64,000 nucleotides of DNA from Gari tellinella (GCA_922989275.2 OV277861.1:18376540-18440539), one strand, 5' to 3'. Shown: positions 10,897-20,805, counted from the first letter of the stretch. Made by a program: numbers and translations. The notes: a model not told the origin generated them from the letters alone.

Positions 10897-11059
10897 TAGT
10901 GACTGCCTTACCCTGAGTGCGATGGTTATTTGCAAACAGTTTGAATCCTGATCAGACGCCGCCATTTCTTAAATCAAAATACCTTAAAATTAAATTTCAG
11001 AAATAAAAGCAGACGAAAATTGTTTAAAATTGATGACGTCACGGCAGTGAAGGGGTTAA
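10897..11059 (+). mobile_element. HpA MITE lacking right hairpin arm
   Basis: The left arm runs through GAATCCTGATCAGACGCCGC and then joins directly to CATTTCTTAAATCAAAATACC, the sequence normally beyond the right arm. The right end GGCAGTGAAGGGGTTAA and TGACGTCA (11034-11041) are intact. One arm has been deleted. Confidence 0.9.
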
Positions 11060-11159
11060 ATGGGTTTATGGTGCCGATGGTTACATTTTAACAGAACACG
11101 GACTTGTTTACCCCTTGGCAATGTAAAATTTGGCGTCGGTTATATTCAAATTAGCTTCA

Positions 11160-11290
11160 GTGAAAATATTTAAGTTTTAACTCTTTTCCTACCGTAATAT
11201 CGTCTGCTTTTAAATTGACGTATGCAGACACGTCCCTAACGTCTGTTAACAATTTGGATCCCAAAAATGTGGATGCCTTGAGGATATCCA
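11160..11290 (-). mobile_element. HpA2-like fragment
   Basis: CTTTTCCTACCGTAATATCGTCTGC and AATTTGGATCC match parts of HpA2; the hairpin is absent. Confidence 0.4.
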
Positions 11291-11349
11291 AACGTTCTCA
11301 GTAAAAGATGTATATTTGAAACCGGCGATAGCAGTGGATAAGATATTTT

Positions 11350-11912
11350 ATTTCAGATGCAAAGGTTTATTGCAAATTGGTCTAGAGTTTTTAAGAAAAA
11401 CCATCAACAATGATTTTGATCGGAAGCGTGTTCGTTGTACACACAACTGGAACGTGTTTCGTTGTAATAAAAAACAACCAAAATCTTATTTGTTTGATAG
11501 CTAAACGGATTATTTTTTCAATGCAGTTGACGATTATACCCAGACTACTCGACAGACATATTTGGTATCATTAAGAGCTGAATTTGTTGCCTATTCAGAA
11601 CAATTTATGGTCAATGAGCATCAGTTTCTTCAGAAATCGCCGTAACAGTAGAAACTTTTTCAAGTTAAACATCAACCTCAAGCATGTATCCTATAAATAA
11701 GTTTTACACATGCTTGCATCAGTGTGTAAGACACTACGTAATAGTAATCTTGGTCTTTATTTCAAGCTATATCCAAGGATAAACATCATATCTGTATACT
11801 CACATGTGTCGATTTGACAACTGACGCCATTTTTTAACGGGAACCGATACGTTAGATTAATGGGAACTGAAGCGTTAAGCGGGAGCCCGCTCGTTTTGCC
11901 ATACCAGTGTGG
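11350..11912 (-). repeat. Inverted long repeat, right copy
   Basis: Reverse complement of 8003-8569. The two copies face each other across about 2.8 kb that includes the satellite and two HpA elements. Confidence 0.9.
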
Positions 11913-11935
11913 CTAAATGCAAAACTGATTGTACT

Positions 11936-12146
11936 TCACCCTTTCAATCTCGATGACGTCATAAAGCGATTTGCAAACAGTTTTGATCCTGAAACTATTT
12001 GCCACTTGTTTTGAAATACCTCAGTTTTACTGCCTTTAATCTAACTTTGAAACGATATTGCAGACAACAATAATTATTAGAGCAGACGACAGAATGACGA
12101 TGAATGGGTAAAAACCTCACGATGAATTTGATCATGACAGGTTTAA
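11936..12146 (+). mobile_element. HpA2 MITE with hairpin centre deleted
   Basis: The sequence runs CAAACAGTTTTGATCCTG directly into AAACTATTTGCC: the whole GATCAGACGCC stem is gone, while outer arms and flanks (GATATTGCAGACAACAATA, GCAGACGAC) remain. TGACGTCA lies at 11954-11961 and the right end is GGTTTAA. Confidence 0.85.
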
Positions 12147-12194
12147 CGATGCTCTCACCTGTTCAACGTCAATTTACTTATGGTGTAAATCGGT

Positions 12195-12265
12195 ACGAAA
12201 GTAAAGCAGAACTCCCCTTCTGAGACTCTCTGCTTTATGTTAAGCGTGCTTTAAATATATCATAT
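12195..12265. mobile_element. Decayed hairpin 2 fragment
   Basis: GAAAGTAAAGCAGAAC and CTCTGCTTTATGTTAAGCGTGCTTTAA are remnants of the HpC/TaD hairpin; terminal repeats are not visible. Confidence 0.5.
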
Positions 12266-12783
12266 AGTCACTTATGGCGGTAAAAGGAGTTATGAACTAT
12301 GTGTTGATAAAATCCATCATTTGAGCGTTCCTTCCGGTTTTCGGTAGTCTGGACTTTCGACGTTATAGTGTTAAATGGATGTGTTTTCTTTTTTTCTCAG
12401 CGGGGCTGTATAATATCTATTTAGACCAACATTTTCAACCAATGATATTTGATTAGAAATTTAGGTTTAAGAGCACCTGCTGAAAAATTGTCTGAGGAGA
12501 CAGGGGCCAGGCTGGTCTTTGTATTTGTACAATTTTTACTGAAAATGAATTGAGTGCAAAATTAAGAGATACAGTCACATACTGTTTACATTGAGTGAGT
12601 TCAGTTGACCTACTAGGTCTGTACTATGGTTAGCTTTTAAAAACTTCTATTTCATACATTATTCCCACCTATCTACAGCACTACTTCCACTACCCACTCC
12701 TCTGAATATCTTTTTTGAAAATTATTTCTTGTTAGATTATTACTTTTTATAACAATGAGTCACTCGGATAAAGACAACCCGTA

Positions 12784-13029
12784 CAGTGGAGAATCTGTTA
12801 TTATTTCCCAATAAACGCGTTTACGCTAAAACTATTATTTGCAGTGCAAACAGTTTGAAGCCAGATCAGACGCCGGGTAACCCGGCGTCTGATCAGGCTC
12901 CAAACTGTTTGCCACCAAGATAAACAAGAATTATCAGAATTGTCCAAAAGTTGTACTTTTCTACGTTTTAGTGCTTTGCGTTTGCGTACGTTTGCGTTTA
13001 AACGGGAAAGAATAACAGATTCTCCACTG
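12784..13029 (+). mobile_element. TaB MITE, young copy inside older TaB
   Basis: A 246-bp element flanked by TA. Ends are CAGTGGAGAATCTGTTATTA and AACAGATTCTCCACTG. The hairpin arms carry one unpaired position (GCCAGATC versus GATCAGGC) that is also seen in 25272-25517 and 56191-56436, marking one subfamily. Confidence 0.9.
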
Positions 13030-13143
13030 TAATTATGTCCAAAAGGTTGTCATTTTCTACAATTCATTGCATTGCGTTTAGGTTCGTTTAACCACATAGA
13101 CTGTTTCTTTGTTTTGAAGACAACGGACTACTTTCATACTGCT

Positions 13144-13599
13144 TTAACCCTTTCATTCTTAACCCTTTACCTGATAGCCTATTTCTAGTACTTAAGATAG
13201 GTGACTACTTAAAGCAGGTTGAAAGTAAAGCAGAATGCGCCTCAGGGCGCATTCTGCTTTACTTTAAGCCTGCTTTAAGCTATCATGTGCTATAATATAG
13301 AAAATATTCCCCATAAAACATATTCATAACTGATTAAATTGGAACTATTTTCTTCAGCGGATGAATAAATCATATCCGCTAAAAGGCGCTTCTATTGGGG
13401 AAAGGTTTAATGACGTCATAAAGCGCATTTGCAAACAGTTTGAATCAAAACTATTTGCCACTTGTTCTGAAATTACGTCAGTTATACTGCCTTAAATCTA
13501 ACATTGAAACGATATTGCAAACAAAAAAATTGAAGCAGACGACAATGAAACGGTGAAAGGGTAAAAATCTCAGCATTAATTTGGCAGTGAAAGGGTTAA
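13144..13599 (+). mobile_element. HpA2 split by HpC; hairpin centre deleted
   Basis: The left end TTAACCCTTTCATTC is followed, after an HpC insertion, by TGACGTCATAAAGCGC. The hairpin has collapsed to CAAACAGTTTGAATCAAAACTATTTGCC. The right end is GGCAGTGAAAGGGTTAA. Confidence 0.85.
13159..13410 (+). mobile_element. HpC MITE, complete, innermost of nest
   Basis: A 252-bp element with TTAA at both ends. The hairpin has arms AAAGCAGGTTGAAAGTAAAG and CTTTACTTTAAGCCTGCTTT around GCGCCTCAGGGCGC. It is inserted at a TTAA of the HpA2 terminus. Confidence 0.9.
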
Positions 13600-13781
13600 G
13601 CTATACCATCTGCAAGGATATAGAAAATAACTCTTATGTTGCATATTCATGACTGTATAAAACGGAACTATTTGCTTCAATGGTGGAATGAATTAAATGG
13701 GTAACAATGGCGCTAATATAGAGTAAAGGGTTAAAGGGAAAGCATATAATATCTTCTCCAATTTATATACAGCTTGAAATA

Positions 13782-14363
13782 CCAGAGCGCCCCCACACTC
13801 GTGACGAAGTTGTTCGGAAATACATTGCAACAGCACCCATTGGGAGACAATTTGTGTGCGTGTTTTTCTGAGGGAGGGAAAATTAATATTCTTAGAGTGC
13901 GTAATATTGCTAACAGTTTGAACGCGGCGGCTGATCGGGGTTCACTCGTCTTAATGTTGTTATGTGTCTGTTAACATGTCCAATAAATAATTTTGAGAAA
14001 AAAACAGCAAACGACATTTTTGTAGCAGTGAAAGCGTTAGACATCATTTCTGGTTTTGGGGAAGAGCGGCAAACATTGCCTCATAGAAGCGCCTTTTAGC
14101 ACATTTGATATATTCCTCCACTGAAGAAAATAGTTCCAATTTATACAGTCTGGAAAATGAACCATAATCTTTTTCTAAATCCTAGCAGATGATAGCTTAA
14201 AGCAGACTGAAAGTAAAGCAGAATGTGCCTTAAGGCACATTCTGCTTTACTATCAACCTGCTTTAAGTGGTCACATGTATTCAAAACTAGAAAAAGACTA
14301 TGGGGGTAATGGGTTAAAGGAGGGAATCGTTGTCCGGAGCGCCATTTTAGGGAGAGATCACTG
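13782..14363 (+). mobile_element. TaE element with HpC nested inside
   Basis: AACAGCACCCATTGGGAGAC and GAGGGAGGGAAAATTAA begin it; GGAGGGAATCGTTG...GGGAGAGATCACTG ends it. The hairpin has mostly collapsed (AACAGTTTGAACGCGGCGGCTGATCGGGG). An HpC interrupts it at 14079-14317. Confidence 0.8.
14079..14317 (-). mobile_element. HpC MITE nested in TaE
   Basis: The left end is slightly truncated (CTCATAGAAGCGCCTTTTAG); the right end is GGGTTAA. Hairpin AAAGTAAAGCAGAATGTGCC / GGCACATTCTGCTTTACT is intact. TaE sequence resumes immediately with GGAGGGAATCG. Confidence 0.85.
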
Positions 14364-14798
14364 CACTCAGTTCAAGTACTGACTGGTGTACCTCTACTGA
14401 CGTATTTCAGAATATCGCATCATTGCTGACATGTTCGTATGATTTAAACTAGTTTGCTTCCATACATCAAATGATTACCTTATATAAGTGATGGTAAATA
14501 CTCATACAATTAGGAGTGACAAAGCATCTATCATCTTGTGCCTTTCGGCCATTGTCTTAACACTTTGCAGACGCTTAGAACTAATACGTTTGGCTGCTTA
14601 AATATTAAATGTGCGAATTGATGAAAAGAGATTTCCAGTATTCTATTGTGAATATGCAAATCATGGTATTGTCTACAGATACACTGTAAGTTGTAATAAT
14701 TTGGTATATTGATATCTATCGTGGGAGAAAACTAAATACTCTTGTTCGAAAAAACTTACTAAACGAAAGCAAAAAAATATAGAAACGGAATCGGTGTT

Positions 14799-14930
14799 TT
14801 AACCCATAAATTCGCCCTTTTACGCCTTTAATTTACTCCTCCACATCAGAATATACTTCCAATTTATACAGTCATTAATATCTACCATAAGAAAAAGTTT
14901 CTATATCCTGTACACGCCCATAACGTATAA
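14799..14930 (-). mobile_element. HpC fragment without hairpin
   Basis: TTAACCCATAAATTCGCCC, CAATTTATACAGTC and TTCTATATCCTG match the HpC flank. The hairpin half is missing. Confidence 0.65.
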
Positions 14931-15530
14931 AAACGTTTTGACATTATGGCACGTTTTGGCTTCTGTAGAATGAAAAGTTATGATTCGCACATCGCGTTGG
15001 AAGACTTTTCTGAAAGGCCAGGTTCGGCACTACCTATTTCTAGAATATCAATGGTCTCCTGCAAAATATGACACTTTCAGGCAGCATTGAAAATGGATCC
15101 AGACATACATTTGAAAGATTGGAAAAATGCGAATGCCAGAGGGGCCGAAACGGTCCATCTTTCGGTTTAAAATGTACGCGACCTTTTTGACAAAACCCGT
15201 TATAAAAGCACTCATGCTGGAATTCAGTAACACTGACATGTAAACACAAAGCTTACAAGGCTCAAACTGAGCTCCAACTGAGCTCAGGATCCTCTTTTTT
15301 TTCTTTTTCTTTTTTTTAACTCATTTGGGTATTGCGTGAAAGCGATATAAATACATTTGTATAGCGCTTCTAAAAAGAGATTGTCACTTTCGGTTTCGTT
15401 TTGACACGTCAGAGTAGTTTTGAGTTGTTAGAGTGCAGTGTTTATTCAGAAAATGAGCTCCAAATTAGTCCGATAGTGTCTGTGTTATGTGTACAAAATC
15501 GGTCAGGCTTGCTTAGGATATCAAAGAAAC
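14931..15530. other. No gene recognised; T-rich run near 15290
   Basis: Overlapping frames of 63-69 codons on the minus strand at 15040-15249 share the same bases and have no recognisable motif. A T/C-rich run lies at about 15292-15318. Nothing else is supported. Confidence 0.4.
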
Positions 15531-15533
15531 TTT

Positions 15534-15632
15534 AGCTTAACACAGGCTGAAAGTAAAACAGCATGCGCCTTAGCACGCATTCTGTTTTACTTTCCACCTG
15601 CTTTATGTGATCATCTGTCTTCAAAACGAGAT
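15534..15632 (-). mobile_element. HpC hairpin remnant
   Basis: CAGGCTGAAAGTAAAACAGCATGCGCC paired with GCACGCATTCTGTTTTACTT. Terminal repeats were not found. Confidence 0.65.
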
Positions 15633-16004
15633 ATAGTGCAACCTGTTTTTGCCTCAAAATGGCATTTCGTCATTAGATCTTCACTGTTTTGTGCTTTTGA
15701 TGTAATACATGGGTACCAGGGAATAGAAACAAGGCATTTCTGTGATCATAGAAGGGGTTTATGTAGAAATTATGTGGGTTATTAGGAAATCGTCAAAGAC
15801 ATCTTGGTTCCGATGTGTTTGACAAAATGTTTCTTAAAGCATGACAATTGTTCAGCAAAAATATCCAACAGAAGCTATCTGATTTAATGTTATTCTGATT
15901 TAAGCTTCTGCTTGATTTATTTTTACAAACCTTTGGACTACTGAGTATCATATGACTTACATTCGAAAATACGTTGGATCCAGATGAGACGCATCGTTAT
16001 GTAC

Positions 16005-16354
16005 CGTCGTCAAGGCCCTCAAATTAACGATTCCCTCCTTACAACAACGCTTGCCGCTTTCCCGAAACAAGACCATTATATCTAACCCTTTCACTTTTGC
16101 AATAGTTATCGTCTGATTAAAATTGTCGTCTGCTGTTTTCGTTCTCAAAGTTACATATTACAGAATGAGTCTAATGACGAGTAACAAACAACTTGAATCC
16201 AGATCAGACGCCGCGTCACGCGGCGTCTGATCTGGATTCAAGCTTTTTGCAAATGTTAGCCAAGTCTTTATTTTCCCTCCCTATAACATCTCCCTCCCAA
16301 CAACACACGCAATCTTTGTCTCCCATAGGGTGTTGTTGTAGAGAGGGAGCGATG
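16005..16354 (-). mobile_element. TaE MITE, left-truncated
   Basis: TCCCTCCTTACAACAACGC, then TCGTCTGC, then the hairpin CTTGAATCCAGATCAGACGC / GCGTCTGATCTGGATTCAAG around CGCGTCACGCG, then GGGTGTTGTTGTAGAGAGGG and GATG beside TA. Confidence 0.85.
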
Positions 16355-16646
16355 TAGTCGACAATTTTCAACAAACGATACGTCGTATAGCAGCAGCGAA
16401 AGGGATGAAAGACGTTCTAGCCGGACGTTAGCGTATATAGGACTTTCCTCCCCAGACAATACTTTGACCACACAGAGTGATTACATAATGGCCTGTAACC
16501 TTCATGTCTAGACTAATTTACTTTGTTTCAAAACGCTTCAAGCGAACAGTGCTTAGTAAAGTCTTTTATGGCCACTTACATGAAAAAATATTGATAGTGC
16601 TAAATAGGTTTAATAGCAAATTGCCATAAAGACAAGACAAGATCAC

Positions 16647-16858
16647 TCAACCCATTTGTGCCCACGGTCCTATGTATAGGACATATGTAAACAGTGTAGA
16701 CTCTGATCAGACGCCGCATCATGCTAGACTGTTTGCTGATAGTAATATTTCGATATATAGCAAAAAAAAAGAAAACTTAGACTAGGCACCCCTTAGATAG
16801 AAAATGGACTAATCCAATATATAAGCGTGGAAAAGTCCACTTTGCATAAATTGGTTAA
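16647..16858 (-). mobile_element. HpG MITE with decayed hairpin
   Basis: Ends are TCAACCCATTTGTGCCCACGG and GCATAAATTGGTTAA. The hairpin has lost most of its right arm (AGACTCTGATCAGACGCCGCATCATGCTAGACTG). TATAGGACATATG and CCAATATATAAGC are typical of the family. Confidence 0.8.
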
Positions 16859-16906
16859 TGGTGATTGTAAACAAATGGCAGGTAGCAGCAAGATGACAGA
16901 GTAAGT

Positions 16907-17108
16907 GTTACCTATTCACCGATATATTGTCGTCTGCTTCAATATTATTGTTTGCAATATTGTTACAAAGCTTATATAACTGTCGTAATTTCAAAACAAG
17001 TGATAAACAGTTTTGATCCTGATCAGAAGCCGCCTTACGCGGCTTCTGCTCAGAATCAAAATTGTTTGCAAATGCGCTTTATGACGTCATTGAGAGTGAA
17101 ATGGTTAA
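16907..17108 (-). mobile_element. HpA2 MITE, left end lost
   Basis: TCACCGATATATTGTCGTCTGC leads to the hairpin TTGATCCTGATCAGAAGCCG / CGGCTTCTGCTCAGAATCAA, where the usual ACGCC is AAGCC and is paired. TGACGTCA is at 17082-17089 and the right end is GGTTAA. Confidence 0.85.
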
Positions 17109-17746
17109 TTGATGTTACTTTGTCTTATGACGAAGATAATCTATCGTAGAAAACAGCCAGTCAGGTTTCTTCCTGTCGTTGTACATGGTCAACTCTCTCA
17201 GAGGCAAATTTAGTACATAAGCAATGCGATTGTTACAGATGGCAAGTTATTTAATGCAGGACTTATTAAAACAGGAATCTCCTTTTGGAGCTTTCGGTGT
17301 TGCTATTTTATTTCATAAAGTTGGTACCCATTTTGTGACATTTTTCTTCACAACAAAATCGTTAACTTTGGAGATGAGTATATATGTAAGTAAACACTTG
17401 TATCATGCAAACAATGAAGTCTCAGATCAGAAAGCTCCTTCCAGGAGTAGGAGCCCGCAGATCAAGGTATGCACTTGTTGCCATTTGATAATATGTTGTA
17501 CAACCTTAAATAGTCAGGTATTAATTACGACACTTAATTAGAAACTGGAATTGTCAATCTGAAGTTCCAAGGGTGAATGACATTGTTATCTGATGTGTTC
17601 TCGTCGCCATTCGTATAAACTGTTCGTCATCATTATTCCATTCCAGATTTTGTCTTATTGGTTTTGAGGAGTGGGGATACGTTCTTCTTGAAACTGGGAT
17701 GTAAATATCGCTGTTCTTAGTCACGACAGAATCCCACTATTTAAAC

Positions 17747-17926
17747 CTTAACTGCCGGGACATCATCAATGTTAAACAATTGCCGCTTGTTTTTATTTCT
17801 CAGGTCTAAATGTAAGGTATTTGACATAAGAAATATTACACTAGTAATTAGTGTCAAACAGTTTGGACCAGATCAGACGCCGTGCAAATAACCCTTGTAC
17901 TCGGGGTAAGGCAGTGAAGGAGATAG
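17747..17926 (-). mobile_element. HpA MITE lacking one hairpin arm
   Basis: GTTTGGACCAGATCAGACGCCG joins straight to TGCAAATAACCC, so the inner loop and most of the second arm are deleted. Flanks GTACTCGGGGTAAGGCAGTGAAGG are intact. Confidence 0.85.
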
Positions 17927-18034
17927 GGCCTCTCGAAAGAAGCCACATTCTTGTCAACTTTCAGTTAGGCGACCAATAAAAATGTACAGTCATTATTTAG
18001 AGTGAACTGTTTCATCGTTTCCAGTTATTCGTCT

Positions 18035-18205
18035 GTTTTAAAAATAACCCTTCCATAGAATAAATATCGTCTGCTGAAATTGGTCGTCTGTAATTTTATA
18101 CCAATTAAGGTTTTAATCATTTGATACGAGTAGTCAAGTAGTTTGGATCTTGATTTATTCTGCAAACAAGTTTGGATTCAGATCAGACGCAGTCCGAACC
18201 GTTTA
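18035..18205 (-). mobile_element. HpA/HpA2 remnants
   Basis: AATATCGTCTGCTGAAATTG and two separate copies of a GTTTGGAT(C/T) arm (18148, 18170) are left without mates. Confidence 0.55.
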
Positions 18206-18306
18206 GGAATCCTATCAATATTAATTTTCTTAAACCCAAACTTCCAAGTTTTGAAGATGCAGTAGAAATGCAGACGATAAATATTGATAGACCACATTTT
18301 GTCTGC

Positions 18307-18309
18307 TAA
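18307..18309. repeat. Target-site duplication TAA (left)
   Basis: TAA before the left terminal repeat of the 1.13-kb element; the same TAA follows the right repeat at 19442-19444. A 3-bp TWA duplication is typical of PIF/Harbinger elements. Confidence 0.6.
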
Positions 18310-19441
18310 TGCTAGGTTCACACCAACGGCGCTTTGATGGCGCTTTAAAGCGGCGTGCAAAGCGGCACCAAAGCGTAACAAAGCTTGATTAAAGCGTCAG
18401 GGTTGTAATAGATCGTGGGAAGGCTTTGAGTAAAGCGGGACATTCGGCAAGAGCGCCCAATTCTTTTAAACTGTTTAAAAATTTTGGGCGCTCTGTTACG
18501 AATTGATTAAAGCGCCTAGAGCGTATCAAAGCTTATCAAAGCTTAACAAAGCGTAACAAAGCTCAGCAAAGCTTGACTCAAAGCGTAGGAAAGCTTAACA
18601 GAGCTTGGTTCAAAGCGGGGACTCCATTCTTCACGGTCTGTCACCACTTGACACGCTTCGTTAAGATATCTCAAGATTTGTTACGATCTGGCATGAAGAT
18701 CTGACACGAGGTCAGACGCTTTCATCAAGATCTGACACGCTTTGTTGCGATTTGTTACGTTTTCATGAAGGACTCTCATGATTTCCCACGAATTGAGACG
18801 CTTCGATCAAGGCTTGACACGTTTTGTTAGGCTTTGTTACGCTTGGCAAGCTTCCTCACGCTCTCTCACGCTCTTTCACGCTTTCAAGGGCTAGGATGTA
18901 GTTATACAATTTGGAGACAAACATCATGTCTTCTTTAGATAGATAATGCTTTGGTACATCTGGAACTTCTGGATCTTGTTGTTTTGCCATCGTATACTGG
19001 AGTCAAAGGTGCAAAGATTTTGTGGTTCTACTGCATCGTTATATGGGCTCTGGATAAAAAGCGGCATTAAATCGGCGATCTTGACATTTTCCATTGCGTA
19101 ACAGAGCTGAACAGAGCGTACCAATACACAACAAAGCGCGATAACCGTATCAGAGCCTTATTTAAAGCGCCACAATCGCATCAAAGCGTGATAAAGCGTA
19201 ATAAAGCTTATAAAAGCGTGATTTCAAGCGCAACAAAGCCTGGTCAAAGCGGGATCAAAGCGTGAGGAACCGTAACAAGTCGGGAAATGATTCGCCCCAA
19301 AGCGGCAACCAATTCGTATCAGAGCGTATCAGAGCTTATCAGACCGTAAGAGATCGTGATGCTTTTGGAAAAATTAACGAAAATGACGACGCTTTGCTCG
19401 CCGATTTAAAGCGCGGCATTCGCCGTTGGTGTGAACCTAGC
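18310..19441. mobile_element. 1.13-kb inverted-repeat DNA transposon, PIF/Harbinger-like, non-autonomous
   Basis: The terminal repeats are a perfect 22-bp pair: TGCTAGGTTCACACCAACGG at the left (18310) and CCGTTGGTGTGAACCTAGCA at the right (ending 19441), plus two more paired bases inside each. The flanks read TAA on both sides. The interior is packed with roughly 11-bp units AAAGCGTAACA: forward at 18330-18625, reversed (CGCTTTGTTACG) at 18640-18895, and forward again at 19095-19410. A unique island lies at 18900-19095. No DDE transposase is present. Superfamily is inferred from the duplication only; a 2-bp AT duplication (ISL2EU-type) is the alternative. Confidence 0.85.
18924..19124 (-). 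other. Unique 67-codon open frame inside the transposon
   Basis: This is the only non-repetitive part of the 1.13-kb element. It reads on the minus strand with a second ATG giving MENVKIADLMPLF. Composition is ordinary and no stop occurs for 67 codons. It could be a captured host exon, a remnant of a transposon accessory protein, or chance. I do not recognise a family. Confidence 0.25.
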
Positions 19442-19567
19442 ATAAAGTTTAAATATTACGGTCAAGCTGGCGGTAAAGGCGCTAAAACAAGGTGTGTTAC
19501 TATAGTACATATTTATTAACACATTTAAGCAACCCTAGCGACAGTATACTCGTTATTAACAAACTAT

Positions 19568-19801
19568 GGGCCGTTTCAATAAATCTTCGTACGACAAATT
19601 TTGTTGTTAGTCAGATGATAAAAGGCTCAATTATTATTTATTTGTCCATCTAAATCCTGTCTTGTGACATCACTTATTGAAAAGACAATTCCAAAGAGGC
19701 GTCACAAGACAAATATAGATAGAGAAATCAGGAATTAAATGTATTTTAAAGTTTTGACTTAAGGCATTTTTTGTCGTACTAAAGTTTATGAAACGGGCCC
19801 C
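19568..19801. mobile_element. Family H palindromic MITE
   Basis: The ends GGGCCGTTTCAATAAA and TTTATGAAACGGGCCC are mirror images, and the whole element folds on itself (ATCCTGTCTTGTGACATC / GGCGTCACAAGACAAATAT). GGGCCCGTTT termini resemble Tourist/Harbinger MITEs. Other copies are at 33767, 57211 and 61842. Confidence 0.85.
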
Positions 19802-20049
19802 TGTACATGTGAAGAGTACACATGCACCGTGAAAACAGCGAGTACACTAACCAGAGGTGTCCTGTAGGACCCCTTTGGCCAGGGTCTGCACGTTTTGTCA
19901 TTATTAGTTTTCGCAATATATAGTTAAAGTCGACACTGAACAGTCTCAAATGAACTACGCTTTATTTGAATTTGGAACCATCCACTAAAAGTATCAATGG
20001 TGAATGTCTTCCAAGTACATGTAACTGAAGAGGGCTTTCCCTTTTGCTC

Positions 20050-20125
20050 AGGAAGTACATTCTGAGTGTCAATCAGTTTAGATCCAGATAAGATGTCACA
20101 TTACTACACTGTTTGCAAAATAAGA
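20050..20125. mobile_element. Decayed hairpin 1 remnant
   Basis: AGTGTCAATCAGTTTAGATCCAGAT and ACTGTTTGCAAAATAAG are the arms of an eroded element. Confidence 0.4.
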
Positions 20126-20600
20126 CATCAATATAACTATTATCACAAGAACGGCCGTTTAGATGGATTTTTCTTACCGTTTCCACTCTTCACAGAGTAT
20201 TACAAAATTGAAGTGGAGAGGTAATTCTGATTTATTGGTCTGTGTTTACAGTGAGCCAAACAATCAATAAGCAAATTTTACAGCAGGAAGCATTGGAAAT
20301 GGCAAAGGCGCTTCATCTTTAGGATTCGCACTAGCAAGATCGACTTGTCCCATCTCAAACTACAAAATCAACTCTGTATTATGCGACCATCCAGTAAGAC
20401 AGCACTGAGATATCGTAACGATGGTACATTACTGTTTCATGAAGGTATACAGTAATGTAGAGTATCTTTCTGCATTTATGTTTTAAGTTTAGATTGTAAG
20501 TAAATTGACATTAAGTGAAATTGTTAATCGGCGACTGATAAGGTTCTAAACTGTTTGCTAATAATCATTATAAGTCAGGAAAGTGGGTAAATGTACGATA

Positions 20601-20805
20601 CAGTAAAACCCCTATATAACGACCACTAACACAAAGGCTAATTGATTGAAATAAAGACAGGTGATAGCTTAAAACAAGGTGACAGTAAAACTGAAAGCTC
20701 CTGAAGGAGCTTTCTATTTTACTGTCACCATGCTTTAAGCAGTCACCTGTCGTTACCACATAATAATTAACATAATTTGGTGGTCGTAATAGAGAGGTCC
20801 TGCTG
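20601..20805 (-). mobile_element. TaD MITE, complete
   Basis: A 205-bp element between TA dinucleotides. Ends are CAGTAAAACCCCTATATAAC and AGAGAGGTCCTGCTG. Hairpin 2 (AAACAAGGTGACAGTAAAAC, centre GCTCCTGAAGGAGC) is complete. The terminal sequence is pogo/Tigger-like. Confidence 0.9.

Larger units (their letters stand above)
13088..13734 (+). mobile_element. HpC element split by HpA2
   Basis: The left part TTAACCACATAGACTGTTTC and the right part from AGCTATACCATCTGCAAGGATATAG to AAAGGGTTAA are HpC. The two parts are separated by an HpA2 with TTAA at each junction (13144-13147, 13596-13599). The hairpin 2 stem of this copy is already missing. Confidence 0.8.
12755..13766 (+). mobile_element. 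Outer TaB broken by nested insertions
   Basis: Pieces of one TaB remain in order: CACTCGGATAAAGACAACCCG (before 12782), TTATGTCCAAAAGGTTGTCATTTTCTAC (13033-13060), GTTTAGGTTCGTTTAA, then GGGAAAGCATATAATATCTTCTCCA to about 13766. A second TaB sits at a TA inside it, and an HpC sits at its GTTTAA site. The left half including the hairpin is lost. Confidence 0.75.

Noticed and set aside
19262..19519. 85-codon open frame at the right end of the 1.13-kb element
   Set aside because: Mostly the AAAGCG repeat array and terminal repeat, then host flank.
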